64,000 nucleotides of DNA from Burkholderiales bacterium (GTDB lineage: Bacteria; Pseudomonadota; Gammaproteobacteria; Burkholderiales; WYBJ01): positions 62,001 to 126,000 of the forward strand of contig JALHQN010000013.1 of assembly GCA_022841915.1 (NCBI GenBank), given 5' to 3'. Shown piece after piece: positions 10,395 through 19,360 of the stretch. The notes below the pieces were generated by a model, which had not been told where the DNA came from, searched no databases, and was given only the letters and a program-made list of their open reading frames with translations. A program made the position numbers and the translations under genes. The number at the start of each line of letters is the position of its first letter. The first letter of the stretch is position 1.

Positions 10395-11195
10395 ATGAAC
10401 GAGCATGCGGGCGCGATGCCGTCTCGGATGGCCGATCTGTTGCGGGCGCTGGTTGCCCCGAGGTCGGGCGAAGCGAGCTGCGAGGGTCTGTCCGAACTGC
10501 TGTCTGATGCGGCGACGCGACGCACGTACGACGCGATTCATGGCGCTGTGCCGTTTGCGGGCAGTGTCAGCGTCGGCAGTCTTCCGGCCGACGTGCGCAC
10601 CCTGGCTCGCTCCCGACGCAGCGACCTTGTCGGCATCGCCTCGGCGCTTTGGGCGCTCGCGCCGGCGGGACGCGCAGCCTTGCTGGTTCCCGAGAGCGTC
10701 CTCGACAGCACGACCCAAGCTCACCGGCATCTACGTCGCCACTTGATCGAATCAGGACGTCTGCAGGGTGTGATCCGGCTTGCGGCAGGCTGCTACAAGC
10801 CGCGCTCGGCTGCTGTCATCCTGATGCTCGGTGAAACCGGTGCGCTGTCGCTCTGGTGCTACGAGATGAGCGAAGCCCGCGAACTGCAGCCTGCGGTCGA
10901 TGTTTCCGCCGTCGGGGGCTCTGTGTCCGTCGCCACCGTGCCCGAAGTCGTCGCGCGTTGGCACGACCGCGCCGATAGTGGCCTGCTCGCTCAGCCGCAC
11001 GTCGCCAAGGTCTTCCGCGTGCCGTGGACCGAGGTGGTCGCGGCCGGATTCGATCTGGCGTTCGATCGCTACCGGCCCTCGGAGCCCGTGCCGGCGCAGC
11101 CCGTGCCGCGACCGCACGAAATCCTGGCGGAACTGGCGGGGATGGAAGCCGAGATTCTCCAAGGCCTTCGCGATCTTGCAGGCTTGCTCAAGTGA
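10395..11195 (+). CDS. HsdM C-terminal-like protein lacking the methylase core
   Basis: 266-aa protein resembling only the distal part of type I DNA methyltransferase subunits. It has the LVPESVL...LRRHLIESGRLQGVIRLAAGCYKP stretch (residues about 95-140) and the C-terminal FDLAFDRYRP...EILAELAGMEAEI segment that in HsdM contacts HsdS. The SAM-binding FxGxG motif and the catalytic NPPF/Y motif are absent, and creD lies directly upstream, so there is no room for a lost N-terminus. The reading frame is intact, and it overlaps the HsdS-like gene by one base (TGATG). Probably a non-catalytic scaffold partner of HsdS; the role is unknown. Confidence 0.7.
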   Translation: MNEHAGAMPSRMADLLRALVAPRSGEASCEGLSELLSDAATRRTYDAIHGAVPFAGSVSVGSLPADVRTLARSRRSDLVGIASALWALAPAGRAALLVPESVLDSTTQAHRHLRRHLIESGRLQGVIRLAAGCYKPRSAAVILMLGETGALSLWCYEMSEARELQPAVDVSAVGGSVSVATVPEVVARWHDRADSGLLAQPHVAKVFRVPWTEVVAAGFDLAFDRYRPSEPVPAQPVPRPHEILAELAGMEAEILQGLRDLAGLLK

Positions 11196-12364
11196 TGCTG
11201 TCCGCAGTGGACGCTGGGGCGCGCGTGTCGCTCGCCGGTCTGATCGCCGCGCCGCCGGTCTTCGCAGCGGGCGGGGCGGAGGTCGTCGACAGCTACGACA
11301 TGAAGGCCTTCGAGTGCGGCGTGCCCAGCCTCCGTGCCGCGATCGAGCTGGGTGAGGTCAGGCAGCTCGAACCCGGGGATATCTTGCTGTCGCGGTCGGC
11401 GAAGGTTCCTCGCCGTGCCTGGGTGGTCGGCGAAAACAAGGGAAGACCCCAAGTTGCGTCGAAGGACTGGCTGATCGTGCGCAGCGAGGGTTTCGAGCCC
11501 GCGTATCTGCGCCATCTGCTCGTCAGCAACGACTTTCATCAGCAGGCGCGGCGGCTGGCACCCAACGCCGGGCGGGCGCAGGGATCGGGTACAGCGGCCT
11601 GGTCGAGCATCACGGTGCCGCAGCCGGTGCGCGAACAACAACGTCGGATCGCCGGTGCGCTCGACACGGCGGATGCGCTGCGCGCCAAGCGAGCGAGCAG
11701 CTTGTCCAGGTACCGAGCACTGCCGCACTCGCTGCTGAACGATGTCTTCGGCGCGACGCCGCAGACCGCATTTCCCCGGGTGCCGCTCGCGGAACTGTCC
11801 GCCGAGCCGGTGCGCAGAGGAATCGACCTCGCACTGCTGGACAGCGGACGCTTCCCCGTCGTGCGGGCGGGCGATGTTCTGGACGATACGGTGGATCCCG
11901 CACACTGTCGGTATGTGGCGCACTCCGACGAGGCACTGGCGCGGAGCGCATTGTCCGACGGCGACATCGTGCTCGCTCGTGATCCTGGCGGTTCGGGCAA
12001 GGTGGGCGCCGCAATCGTCTATCCGGGGAACGCAGTTTGGTTCCTCCATGCTCGCGTCTATCGGCTGCGCATCGACGGGCTGCTTGCCTGCCCGGAGTAT
12101 GTGCGTGCGATCCTGGCGACGGCATGGGGGCAGCAGGGCCTCTTGCAAGCGTGGCGAGAAGCCGATCCGCGCACGCGCGTCGATCGACGTATCGAGGCGC
12201 TTGCCATACCGCTGCCTGCGCTGTCGCTGCAGCAGGTGTTCGTGGAGCGTGTGCTGGCGGCCCGGCGGCTGCAAGCGCGCATGCTCGCTTCATCCGAGCG
12301 ACTCGACGTGCTGTTGAACACGCTGCGCAATCTCGCCTTTCGAGGGGAATTGCCCCCCGGTTGA
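11195..12364 (+). CDS. HsdS-like DNA specificity subunit (orphan)
   Basis: 389-aa protein with type I specificity-subunit organisation. The first target-recognition half (1-140) ends in the conserved helical spacer SITVPQPVREQQRRIAGALDTADALRAKR. A second recognition half (about 190-330) and the closing LDVLLNTLRNLAFRGEL helix follow. The start ATG at 11195 overlaps the stop of the HsdM-like gene; the track start at 11024 is an upstream extension inside that gene. No hsdR or catalytic hsdM is in the window. It converges with the sensor-kinase gene 12 bp away. DNA binding is inferred from the family. Confidence 0.75.
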   Translation: MLSAVDAGARVSLAGLIAAPPVFAAGGAEVVDSYDMKAFECGVPSLRAAIELGEVRQLEPGDILLSRSAKVPRRAWVVGENKGRPQVASKDWLIVRSEGFEPAYLRHLLVSNDFHQQARRLAPNAGRAQGSGTAAWSSITVPQPVREQQRRIAGALDTADALRAKRASSLSRYRALPHSLLNDVFGATPQTAFPRVPLAELSAEPVRRGIDLALLDSGRFPVVRAGDVLDDTVDPAHCRYVAHSDEALARSALSDGDIVLARDPGGSGKVGAAIVYPGNAVWFLHARVYRLRIDGLLACPEYVRAILATAWGQQGLLQAWREADPRTRVDRRIEALAIPLPALSLQQVFVERVLAARRLQARMLASSERLDVLLNTLRNLAFRGELPPG

Positions 12365-12376
12365 CGAGTCGGCGCC

Positions 12377-14548
12377 TCAACCGGGGTCGCTGACCAAGCG
12401 AGGCAGGTGGACGACGACTTCGACCCCCTCGACGTCGGTGCGGTCGTGCGCCGCCACCTTGCCATGATGAAAATCGACGATCAGCTGCACGATGTACAGA
12501 CCCAGGCCCAAGTGAGGTTCATCGCCCGCCGTCGGAGGGCGCACCGACGCCATCGATTGGAACAGTCGCGCCTTCATCTCGGGCGGCAGCCCGGGGCCGA
12601 CGTTGCGCACGGTCAACACCGCATGCTGCGACCCGGCCTGCAGCTCGACTTCGATCGGCTGGTCGCCGCGGGTGAAGTCCACGGCGTTGGAGATGAGCTT
12701 GTCGAGCATCTGCGCGATGAGATCGGGCACGCCGCTGAGCATCACCGGCGGGTCCTGCGCGACGAGCTCGAAGCGCTTGGGTGCATAAGCGATGCGGTAG
12801 CCTTCGACGCAACCGCTCACCACTGCCCGCAGGTCGAATCGCTCGCGTTCGACGTCTCGCATCATGCGCTCCAGACGCGTCGCTTCCGTCATGCGCGTAA
12901 TGATGGTCGCGAGTCGCGCGAGCCCCTGCTCAGCGCGCGTGACATACACGTCCGCCTCCGAGGGCAGCGCGCTCAACTTCAGATTCTCCAGCGATGAGCG
13001 GACCACGGTGATCGGCGTGCGCAGTTCGTGAGAGAGCCGGGTCGCGAGGCTTTCGAGATACTGCGTGTATTGGGCCAGGCGATCGAGCGCACTGGAAAAA
13101 CTGCGCGACAAGTCCCCGAGTTCGTCGCGCGCCGAGGAGCTTGCGGTGACCGCGCGCAACCGGCCCGCCGAGTCGATCGCCTGCTCGGCTTCGTCGCGCA
13201 GACGGCGGATGCGGCTCGCGAGGCGGGTGGCGAACACGAACAGCGCGATCCCGACGAGAAGGAAGGAGCCCAGCGCGAGGGAGAGCAGCCGCTCGATCAG
13301 ACGCTGGCGCACGGCCAGCACGCCCTGGGTGGTCTCCTCGACGATGACCGCGCCGATGACGCGCTCGTCCGCCCACACCGGATGCGCGCTGGTGAGAATC
13401 TCGATGGGCGTGTCGTCGATGTGCCGGCGGGCCCCGGCCACCCGCCCGGACAAGGCGACATCGGCCTCTGCGCCGCGATACAGGGATACGTACGATTCTG
13501 GCTCGACGCTCAGTGTGGGGGCGGGCGGAATGACATAGTGGTAAAGCGGTCGCAGCCATGCTTCGGCGCGGCCGAGAAGGCTCTGCGAGTCGCCCGCTTC
13601 GTTGGGTTGCGGGGATTCTGCCGTGCTGCGCAGGCTGCCGCTCCGAGTCACCAGACGGCGGTCGGCAGCGATGATCCAAACCCGCGTACCCGGCCGAGCC
13701 AGCGAGCGCACGATCTGTACGGCTTCCGGAGGCGGCACCATTGCCGTACCCAGGCTCTCGCGACCTTCGGGACCGATGGAGCCGACGATGGAGCGAATGC
13801 TGCGGCTTTCCCGGTCGTCGACATCGGCATAGGCGAATCCCAGACGCGGGCCGACCATGGCGCGCGGCAGCCGAAGTTCGAGGTTGAAGCCAGAGTCTGT
13901 CTCGCGCCAGAAGCCCTGGATGCGCGGCTCCGGGTGTGCTCGTGCAGGGCTCGTGGCGTCGGTCGGCACCTGAAACGCGGCGACCGGTCCCGCCGAGCGC
14001 GCCGAAACGATGTAACGGCGCAGTTCGCCCCAGGGAGTATGCAAGCCGATGCGCACATGATCTGCGGCATCGACGCGTGGGTTGTCCGGATCTCGATAGA
14101 CGAGGTCTTCGTCGATGACTTCGAATACTGCATAGACCTGGTTGTCGTAGACCCCCAGCGCGTGCCAGAGCGTAATGGGGGCAACCTCGATATCCGCGGC
14201 TTGCTCCACCACATGTTCGCGCCCGAGCGCTCTGAGTTCCACGCCTTGCTGCATCCAGTCGTCGAGGTCGCCGTCGAGTTCGATCGGCCGGGACAACTTG
14301 TAGGCGACGATCGCATTCGATGCATCCGCGTGCGGGTCGCGGCTCGGTGCATGGAACAGGCTCGGGCGATCGTTCAGCGCGGTGGCAATGGCGCGTGCGG
14401 TATTGAGCACGGCGGCCTCCTGGTTCTCGCGCAGGATGCTCTCCAATTCGCCGGCGTAGAGGTATGCGATCCAAGGAATGGCGAGCAGCACGCACGAAAC
14501 GAGCAGCATCTTCGCCCGGATGCTCAAGCCCAGGCGCAGTCGCTTCAA
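12377..14548 (-). CDS. Sensor histidine kinase (dedicated-sortase-system type)
   Basis: 723-aa membrane histidine kinase. TM1 is at about 12-30. A periplasmic sensor at about 85-260 opens with AYKLSRPIELDGDLDDW and resembles CBM9-like/DOMON folds. TM2 lies near 385-410, followed by HAMP, H-box SHELRTPIT, N-box DKLISNAVDF and G-box GLGLYIVQL. The layout matches kinases of the proteobacterial dedicated sortase system as I recall the family. I place the start at a TTG at 14548, overlapping the regulator stop as TTGA; the track start at 15040 runs through the regulator gene in another frame. Confidence 0.85.
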   Translation of the reverse strand: MKRLRLGLSIRAKMLLVSCVLLAIPWIAYLYAGELESILRENQEAAVLNTARAIATALNDRPSLFHAPSRDPHADASNAIVAYKLSRPIELDGDLDDWMQQGVELRALGREHVVEQAADIEVAPITLWHALGVYDNQVYAVFEVIDEDLVYRDPDNPRVDAADHVRIGLHTPWGELRRYIVSARSAGPVAAFQVPTDATSPARAHPEPRIQGFWRETDSGFNLELRLPRAMVGPRLGFAYADVDDRESRSIRSIVGSIGPEGRESLGTAMVPPPEAVQIVRSLARPGTRVWIIAADRRLVTRSGSLRSTAESPQPNEAGDSQSLLGRAEAWLRPLYHYVIPPAPTLSVEPESYVSLYRGAEADVALSGRVAGARRHIDDTPIEILTSAHPVWADERVIGAVIVEETTQGVLAVRQRLIERLLSLALGSFLLVGIALFVFATRLASRIRRLRDEAEQAIDSAGRLRAVTASSSARDELGDLSRSFSSALDRLAQYTQYLESLATRLSHELRTPITVVRSSLENLKLSALPSEADVYVTRAEQGLARLATIITRMTEATRLERMMRDVERERFDLRAVVSGCVEGYRIAYAPKRFELVAQDPPVMLSGVPDLIAQMLDKLISNAVDFTRGDQPIEVELQAGSQHAVLTVRNVGPGLPPEMKARLFQSMASVRPPTAGDEPHLGLGLYIVQLIVDFHHGKVAAHDRTDVEGVEVVVHLPRLVSDPG

Positions 14549-15237
14549 CTGGACTTCCAGCGGTAGCCCATGCCGTACACCGTCTCGATGCAGTCGAAGG
14601 CGGGGTCGTGCTCGAGAAACTTGCGGCGGATCCGCTTGATGTGGGAGGTGACGGTCGTGTCGTCGACCACCATCCGGGCGTCGCGCATCAACTGATCGCG
14701 ATGCTTCACATGGCCCGGATGGCGGGCGAGCGCATGCACGATCCATAGCTCGGTGACGGTCAAGTCGACGGGCGTGTCGTTCCAGCCCACGCGCATTCTG
14801 CTCAGGTCGACTCTGAGCTTGCCCCGTTCGAGCACATCGTCGCCGGTGGCCGGGCCTTGCGTGGCGTCCAGGCGTCTGAACAGTGCCGCGATGCGAGCCG
14901 ACAGGTGCGGCAGGCTGATGTCCTTGGTGAGGTAGTCGTCCGCACCCATGCGCAAGCCCGACACCGTATCGATGTCGCTGTCGCGTGCGGTCAGAAAGAT
15001 GATCGGGATGGTGGCGGACATCGCCCGCAGCGACCGACACAACTCGAAGCCGCCGTCGATTTCATCCGCGAGTCCGATGTCGATGATGGCGAGGTTGGGC
15101 AGACGGCTCTCGAACGCGCGCATGGCTTCATGGCGCGTGCCGTAACCGGTTACTTGATACCCTTGCCTGCGTAGCGCGTCTGCGTAGTTCTCACGGATGG
15201 ACGGGTCGTCCTCGACGATAGCGATCCAGCGACTCAC
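14545..15237 (-). CDS. OmpR-type response regulator
   Basis: 230-aa DNA-binding response regulator. The receiver domain (1-120) has the acidic pair EDD, phospho-acceptor Asp in IIDIGL, and Lys in YLTKDIS. The C-terminal winged helix (about 135-230) ends in VYGMGYRWKSS, like other OmpR/PhoB members. It starts with GTG at 15237. Its stop overlaps the kinase start, so the two are translationally coupled. The extended IIDIGLADEIDGG loop after the phospho-Asp is typical of the regulator paired with the sortase-linked kinase (from family memory, not searched). Confidence 0.9.
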   Translation of the reverse strand: MSRWIAIVEDDPSIRENYADALRRQGYQVTGYGTRHEAMRAFESRLPNLAIIDIGLADEIDGGFELCRSLRAMSATIPIIFLTARDSDIDTVSGLRMGADDYLTKDISLPHLSARIAALFRRLDATQGPATGDDVLERGKLRVDLSRMRVGWNDTPVDLTVTELWIVHALARHPGHVKHRDQLMRDARMVVDDTTVTSHIKRIRRKFLEHDPAFDCIETVYGMGYRWKSS

Positions 15238-15490
15238 GTGCCTGCCCCGTCATTGAAAATAATTGTGTCGAATACTACATCCCCACGATAGTTGCGCAAT
15301 AATCCCGACCCTCTCGCCATTTTGCTGCCCGAATTGATCCGGCGCCGGCCACATTGCGGGCGGCAACGCGCCTGGCGCGGCAGGCTTAATGATCCTGCGC
15401 GCCGCAGATCCCCGTGGTTCGATGCTCATCACGGGTCCGGAGCCTGGTGCTCCGGACGGTGCGTCAGATCATGTCATGACGAGGAATACG
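15238..15490. other. Intergenic region between response regulator and small membrane protein
   Basis: About 250 bp of divergent regulatory space. The first 60 bp next to the regulator are unusually AT-rich for this genome (AATAATTGTGTCGAATACTA), as expected for a promoter reading leftwards, but I cannot assign boxes with confidence. No ORF or stable hairpin of note was seen. Confidence 0.4.
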
Positions 15491-15673
15491 ATGTCGGTCG
15501 CAGCAAAGCTTCACTCGCCGCCGGAGGCGGACGATGCACGGGTCAGCGCAAGTGTGTTCGGGGTGGCCAATCGACGGGTCGTGCGCGACTTCGCCGTTCT
15601 GCTCGGCGTGGCGCTCACCATCGGCCTGACCGCAGGCGTGGGCATGATGCTCGCCGTGCTCCTGCTTGCCTGA
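15491..15673 (+). CDS. Small single-span membrane protein (60 aa)
   Basis: 60-aa protein with a charged N-terminal half and one C-terminal transmembrane helix (about residues 36-60, VLLGVALTIGLTAGVGMMLAVLLLA), i.e. a tail-anchored layout. The ATG at 15491 has a GAGGA ribosome site six bases upstream; an ATG 15 bases earlier lacks one. No family recognised. It stands alone between the divergent regulator gene and the convergent enolase-superfamily gene. Confidence 0.55.
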   Translation: MSVAAKLHSPPEADDARVSASVFGVANRRVVRDFAVLLGVALTIGLTAGVGMMLAVLLLA

Positions 15674-15678
15674 GAGCG

Positions 15679-15711
15679 GCGCAAGCCAGACGGGCGAAGC
15701 CAGGCTTGCGC
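15679..15711 (+). terminator. Stem-loop after small membrane protein gene
   Basis: A perfect 9-bp inverted repeat GCGCAAGCC / GGCTTGCGC with a 15-nt loop begins six bases after the stop codon. It lies between two convergent genes, but no T-run follows on either strand, so terminator function is only possible. Confidence 0.35.
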
Positions 15712-15763
15712 GCATGCGGGAACGCGTCGGCCGCGTGGGGATTAACGCCCGCCCCGAGTGCGA

Positions 15764-16981
15764 TCAGTAGCTGCGAGGAGGCGGGACGGTGTGTGGAATT
15801 CCGCCCGCGGCGGCATCCCACGGATGTGCGCGCACCACCTCTTCATCGATTTCGACACCCCAGCCCGGCCCGGACGGCACGGTGATGTAGCCGCCTTCGA
15901 TCTCGGGTGTCACGCCGTAGACCAGATCGTCCTTCCAGGGCACGTCGTCGACATCGATCTCCATGATCCGCACGTTGGGCAGCACCGCGCATAGCTGGGC
16001 TGCAATCGCGCCGGACAAATGGCTGTAGTGATTGTGCGGGGCGACGTTGAGCTTGAACGCTTCGGCCAGATTGCCCACTTTCTTGGCTTGAGCAAAGCCG
16101 TTCCAGGGAATGTCGATCATGAAGACGTCCGCCGCTTGGCGCTGCAGGTAGGGCAGGTACTGATCCATGTGGATCAGCGTCTCTCCGGTGCAGATGCGAG
16201 TGGACGTGGAGCGCTTGACCTCCAGCACCGCTTGCGGATCGTGGCAGTCGAATTCGAGCCAGTGCAGGTTGAACGGTTCGAGTGCCTTGGCGATGCGCTT
16301 GACGGCTTCAGGCTTGAAGTGAAAGTTCAGGTCGAGATTGATGTCGAAGTCCGGGCCGACGGCATCGCGAAAGGTGCCGATCAGCTTCTCGGCATGCGCC
16401 ACCAGCCAGTTCGGCACCCACTCGTCGTTCTGACCGAGTGAGCCGTCGAAGCCGCTGTGCCAAGTGCCGCCCTTGCCGGGCATCACCAGGTTGGTCTTGA
16501 GCGCGGTGTAGCCCCGGGCCACCACTTCCTTGCCCAGGGAGGCGATGTCTTCCCACCCCTCGATGGGCGGTGTGCCGAGAAGTTTGCTGTGCCGCACGCG
16601 CGTCGAGCCGCAGTGGGACCAGTAGAGCCGCACCTGATCTCGGATGGGGCCGCCGAAGAGTTCGGCCACAGAAATGCCCAGCGCCTTGGCCTTGATGTCG
16701 AGCAGCGCGAGTTCGACGCCTGCGGTGGCCTTGGCGGCGATGCCTCCCGGACTCGAGCGCGTGAGGCGGACCATGTCGGCGAAGCGCGCTTCGAAGGCGC
16801 GCGGGTCCTGGCCCAGCAATATGGCTTTCAGATCGGCCACCGCGCCGATGATCCCGAGCGGCGTGCGCGCATCGCTGCATTCGCCCCAGCCCGTGAGGCC
16901 TGCGTCGGTTTCGACCTTGACGAAGATCCAGGGTCGCCAACCGGCGTCGACCACCATCGCTTCCGCGTTCGTGATTTTCAT
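15764..16981 (-). CDS. Enolase-superfamily (mandelate racemase/muconate lactonizing) enzyme
   Basis: 405-aa member of the MR/MLE group, which abstracts the alpha-proton of a carboxylate, most often to dehydrate a sugar acid. The N-terminal capping domain (1-125) is followed by the barrel with ALKTN, metal-ligand region NLDLNFHF, LEFD, CTGETL, and the catalytic-His region APHNHYSHL. The start ATG at 16981 is fixed by an AGGAGG ribosome site; the track adds a short Arg-rich extension. It probably dehydrates an acid sugar together with the nearby tartrate-dehydratase-like gene; the substrate is unknown. Confidence 0.88.
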   Translation of the reverse strand: MKITNAEAMVVDAGWRPWIFVKVETDAGLTGWGECSDARTPLGIIGAVADLKAILLGQDPRAFEARFADMVRLTRSSPGGIAAKATAGVELALLDIKAKALGISVAELFGGPIRDQVRLYWSHCGSTRVRHSKLLGTPPIEGWEDIASLGKEVVARGYTALKTNLVMPGKGGTWHSGFDGSLGQNDEWVPNWLVAHAEKLIGTFRDAVGPDFDINLDLNFHFKPEAVKRIAKALEPFNLHWLEFDCHDPQAVLEVKRSTSTRICTGETLIHMDQYLPYLQRQAADVFMIDIPWNGFAQAKKVGNLAEAFKLNVAPHNHYSHLSGAIAAQLCAVLPNVRIMEIDVDDVPWKDDLVYGVTPEIEGGYITVPSGPGWGVEIDEEVVRAHPWDAAAGGIPHTVPPPRSY

Positions 16982-17068
16982 GCGCCTCCTCCTTGGTTTT
17001 TCGCTCCGGTGCACGAAGGCCGCCGGCGCCTGCGGCTGCCTGGCGGCTCGCCATGACGCAACACGTTA

Positions 17069-17962
17069 TCAGCTCCGGCGATCGAGCGCGAGCCGTTGCC
17101 TGCCCGTCCCGACGCCGGTCGCAAGCGCCGTTGCGAACATGACGAGCGTGCCGCCGATCAGCAATGCCGGGGTCACCGGCTCGCCGAGGAACACGGCACC
17201 CCACAGCACGCCGAACACGGGGATGAGATAGGCGACGGTGAGGGCCGACATGGGACCCACATCGCGGATGAGCTTGAAGTACAGCAGGTAGGCGATGCCT
17301 GTGCAGACGACGCCCAGCGTCGCCGCCGCGGCGACCGCCTCGGATGACAGCGGCCCGGGCGCCGGAAAGTGCAGCGTTGCGGGCAGGATCAAAAGCGTCG
17401 CAACCCATAGGCTGCCATGCGCCGAATTGAAGGGGTCCAGCGTATCGGCATGGCGGCGCGCGTAGTTGCTGGAGAAGCCGTAGCACAAGGCCGTGCACAA
17501 CACGGCGATCACCGGGATGGCGCTTGGAACATCGCTGTTCGCCAAGTCGCTCCATACCAGCACCGCAACCCCTGCGATCCCGAGCATCAGCCCGATCGAT
17601 GCTCGCAGGGAAAGCGCCTGCTTGAGCCAGATCGCACCCACGATCGCGCCGAACACGGGGGCCGTGGCGTTGAGTACCGATAGCACGGAGGCGTTCAGGC
17701 TCTGGGCCGCGTAGGTCAGGAGAAAGAACGGAAGCGCGGTGTTGAGCGCGCCGAGCATGGCGATTTGCCGCCACTGGCGCTGCAGGCGCAGAGGGCGCGC
17801 CGTGATCCACGCAACCCAGGCGAGCATGATGGCCGCCATGGCGATGCGCAGTTCCACCAGCCAGACCGGTCCGAACACCGGGACGCTATAGCGCGTCAGC
17901 GTGTGGGCGCCGCCCCAGATCGCGCCTAGAAGAACGAGTTGAGCGAGACTGGCCGCGGTCAT
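17069..17962 (-). CDS. EamA-family (DMT) transporter
   Basis: 297-aa, about ten-helix permease made of two repeated EamA halves (about 10-140 and 150-285), each opening with a hydrophobic segment and containing the usual LNATAPVFGAIVGA-type repeat. DMT carriers of this size usually export amino acids or metabolites. It sits between two enolase-superfamily genes on the same strand, 87 bp upstream of the first, so it may be co-expressed with the sugar-acid catabolic set. Ligand unknown. Confidence 0.9.
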   Translation of the reverse strand: MTAASLAQLVLLGAIWGGAHTLTRYSVPVFGPVWLVELRIAMAAIMLAWVAWITARPLRLQRQWRQIAMLGALNTALPFFLLTYAAQSLNASVLSVLNATAPVFGAIVGAIWLKQALSLRASIGLMLGIAGVAVLVWSDLANSDVPSAIPVIAVLCTALCYGFSSNYARRHADTLDPFNSAHGSLWVATLLILPATLHFPAPGPLSSEAVAAAATLGVVCTGIAYLLYFKLIRDVGPMSALTVAYLIPVFGVLWGAVFLGEPVTPALLIGGTLVMFATALATGVGTGRQRLALDRRS

Positions 17963-18074
17963 GGTGCGCAGGCGTGTCGTCGGGGGTCGAAGGTAAGCAA
18001 GGGCGCTGCGGCACGCGGAGGGCCGCCGAGTTCTTCAGCGCGTCGCATGACCTGATCGAGCCATCACGGCAGGA

Positions 18075-19238
18075 TCAGGCGGCAAGATCGCGCAACGCGC
18101 GATAGAAATTCGCCTTGCCTTCGAAGCCCAGCCCGGGCAGTTGCGGCAACCCGACGTAACCTTCGGCGATTTTCAATCCGTCGGTGAATCCGCCCATCGG
18201 CTGGTGCGTGCGCGGGTAGGCTTCCGTGCCGCCCAGGCCCAGACCGGCCGTGATGTGCAGCGAAAGGAGGTGGCCGCCGTGGGGATAGATGCGCGTGCGC
18301 GACCAACCGTGCTTCTCGACCAGCTCGATCGTACGGATGTATTCGCAAATGCCGTAGCTCAACGCGCAGTCGAACTGCAGATAGTCGATGTCCGGGCGCA
18401 TGCCGCCGTAGCGAAGCAGATTGAGCGCATCCCACGAGGAGAGCAGGTTCTCGCCCGTGGCGAGCGGACCGGCATACTCGCGAGCGACGGCCGCTTGAAG
18501 TTCGAAGTCCAACGGGTAGCCCGGCTCCTCGTACCAGCGCAGTCCCAGGGGCGCCATCGCTCGGCCGTAGTCGAGCGCGGTCGCGACATCGAATCGTCCG
18601 TTCGCATCGACGGCGAGATCGTCGGCCGACACCACTTGGAGCACAGCCTCGATGCGCCGCATATCCTCCGGGAGCGGCGCGCCGCCGATCTTCATCTTGA
18701 CGACCGTGAAGCCGTCGTCGAGATGGCCGCGAATCTCGTCTTGCAAGGCATCGATTCCGCGCCCCGGCGCGTAATAGCCGCCGCCGACGTAGACCGGGAC
18801 CCGCGTCGGTACGCGGCCGCCCCAGTGCCTTTCGGCCAGAAAGCGATACAGCGGCACTCCGGCGATCTTGGCGCAGGCATCCCAGACCGCCATGTCGAGC
18901 GTGGCGGCGGCGACGGCACGATCGCCGTGCCCGCCAGGCTTCTCCTTGCGCATCATGCAGTCCCAGACCTTGAAGGGATCCAGATTGGCGCCGCCGTCGT
19001 CGAGCAGGCTCTCGGGGGCGGCACTGAGCAGCCGTGGGATCATGCGCTCGCGCAGGATCGCGTTCTGGCTGTAGCGGCCCGTGCCGCTGAAGCCGTAGCC
19101 GATCACCGGCTTCCCATCGCGCACGATATCCGTGACCACGGCGACCAGTCCCGTCGTCATGTCGCTGAAGTCCATGACGGCGTTGCTGCGCGCTTCGGCG
19201 GTGCTGATGGTGGTTTCGCGGATGGCTGCGATGCGCAT
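18075..19238 (-). CDS. tarD: D(-)-tartrate dehydratase-like enolase-superfamily enzyme
   Basis: 387-aa enolase-superfamily enzyme that closely follows the remembered sequence pattern of D-tartrate dehydratase (TarD): SNAVMDFSDMTTGLVAVVTD, the NLDPFKVWDCMM region, EKPGGHG, the catalytic KMKIGG, DANGRF, YEEPG, ATGEN, QFDCALSYG and the His in YPHGGH. The reaction would turn D-tartrate to oxaloacetate plus water. The start ATG at 19238 has an AGGA site upstream; the longer track start adds a nonsense leader. It lies 123 bp downstream of the dioxygenase gene on the same strand. Confidence 0.85.
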   Translation of the reverse strand: MRIAAIRETTISTAEARSNAVMDFSDMTTGLVAVVTDIVRDGKPVIGYGFSGTGRYSQNAILRERMIPRLLSAAPESLLDDGGANLDPFKVWDCMMRKEKPGGHGDRAVAAATLDMAVWDACAKIAGVPLYRFLAERHWGGRVPTRVPVYVGGGYYAPGRGIDALQDEIRGHLDDGFTVVKMKIGGAPLPEDMRRIEAVLQVVSADDLAVDANGRFDVATALDYGRAMAPLGLRWYEEPGYPLDFELQAAVAREYAGPLATGENLLSSWDALNLLRYGGMRPDIDYLQFDCALSYGICEYIRTIELVEKHGWSRTRIYPHGGHLLSLHITAGLGLGGTEAYPRTHQPMGGFTDGLKIAEGYVGLPQLPGLGFEGKANFYRALRDLAA

Positions 19239-19360
19239 GCGGATGTCCTGGAGGCTCGATGGCGATGAGGCGAGAAAAAGGCCAGGTCCGTGTGCGCGGG
19301 AGCCTGGCCGTGGTGCTTCGCAGCCGCGGGTCGAGGTGAACCGACCCGCGTGCCTGTGGA

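Noticed and set aside
10395-11195. HsdM-like gene as a 5'-truncated pseudogene
   Set aside because: It has its own ATG, an intact frame, tight coupling to the HsdS-like gene, and creD directly upstream without remnants. Not excluded fully.
13028-14566. 512-aa plus-strand ORF across the sensor kinase
   Set aside because: Shadow of the minus-strand kinase gene, which has complete catalytic motifs.
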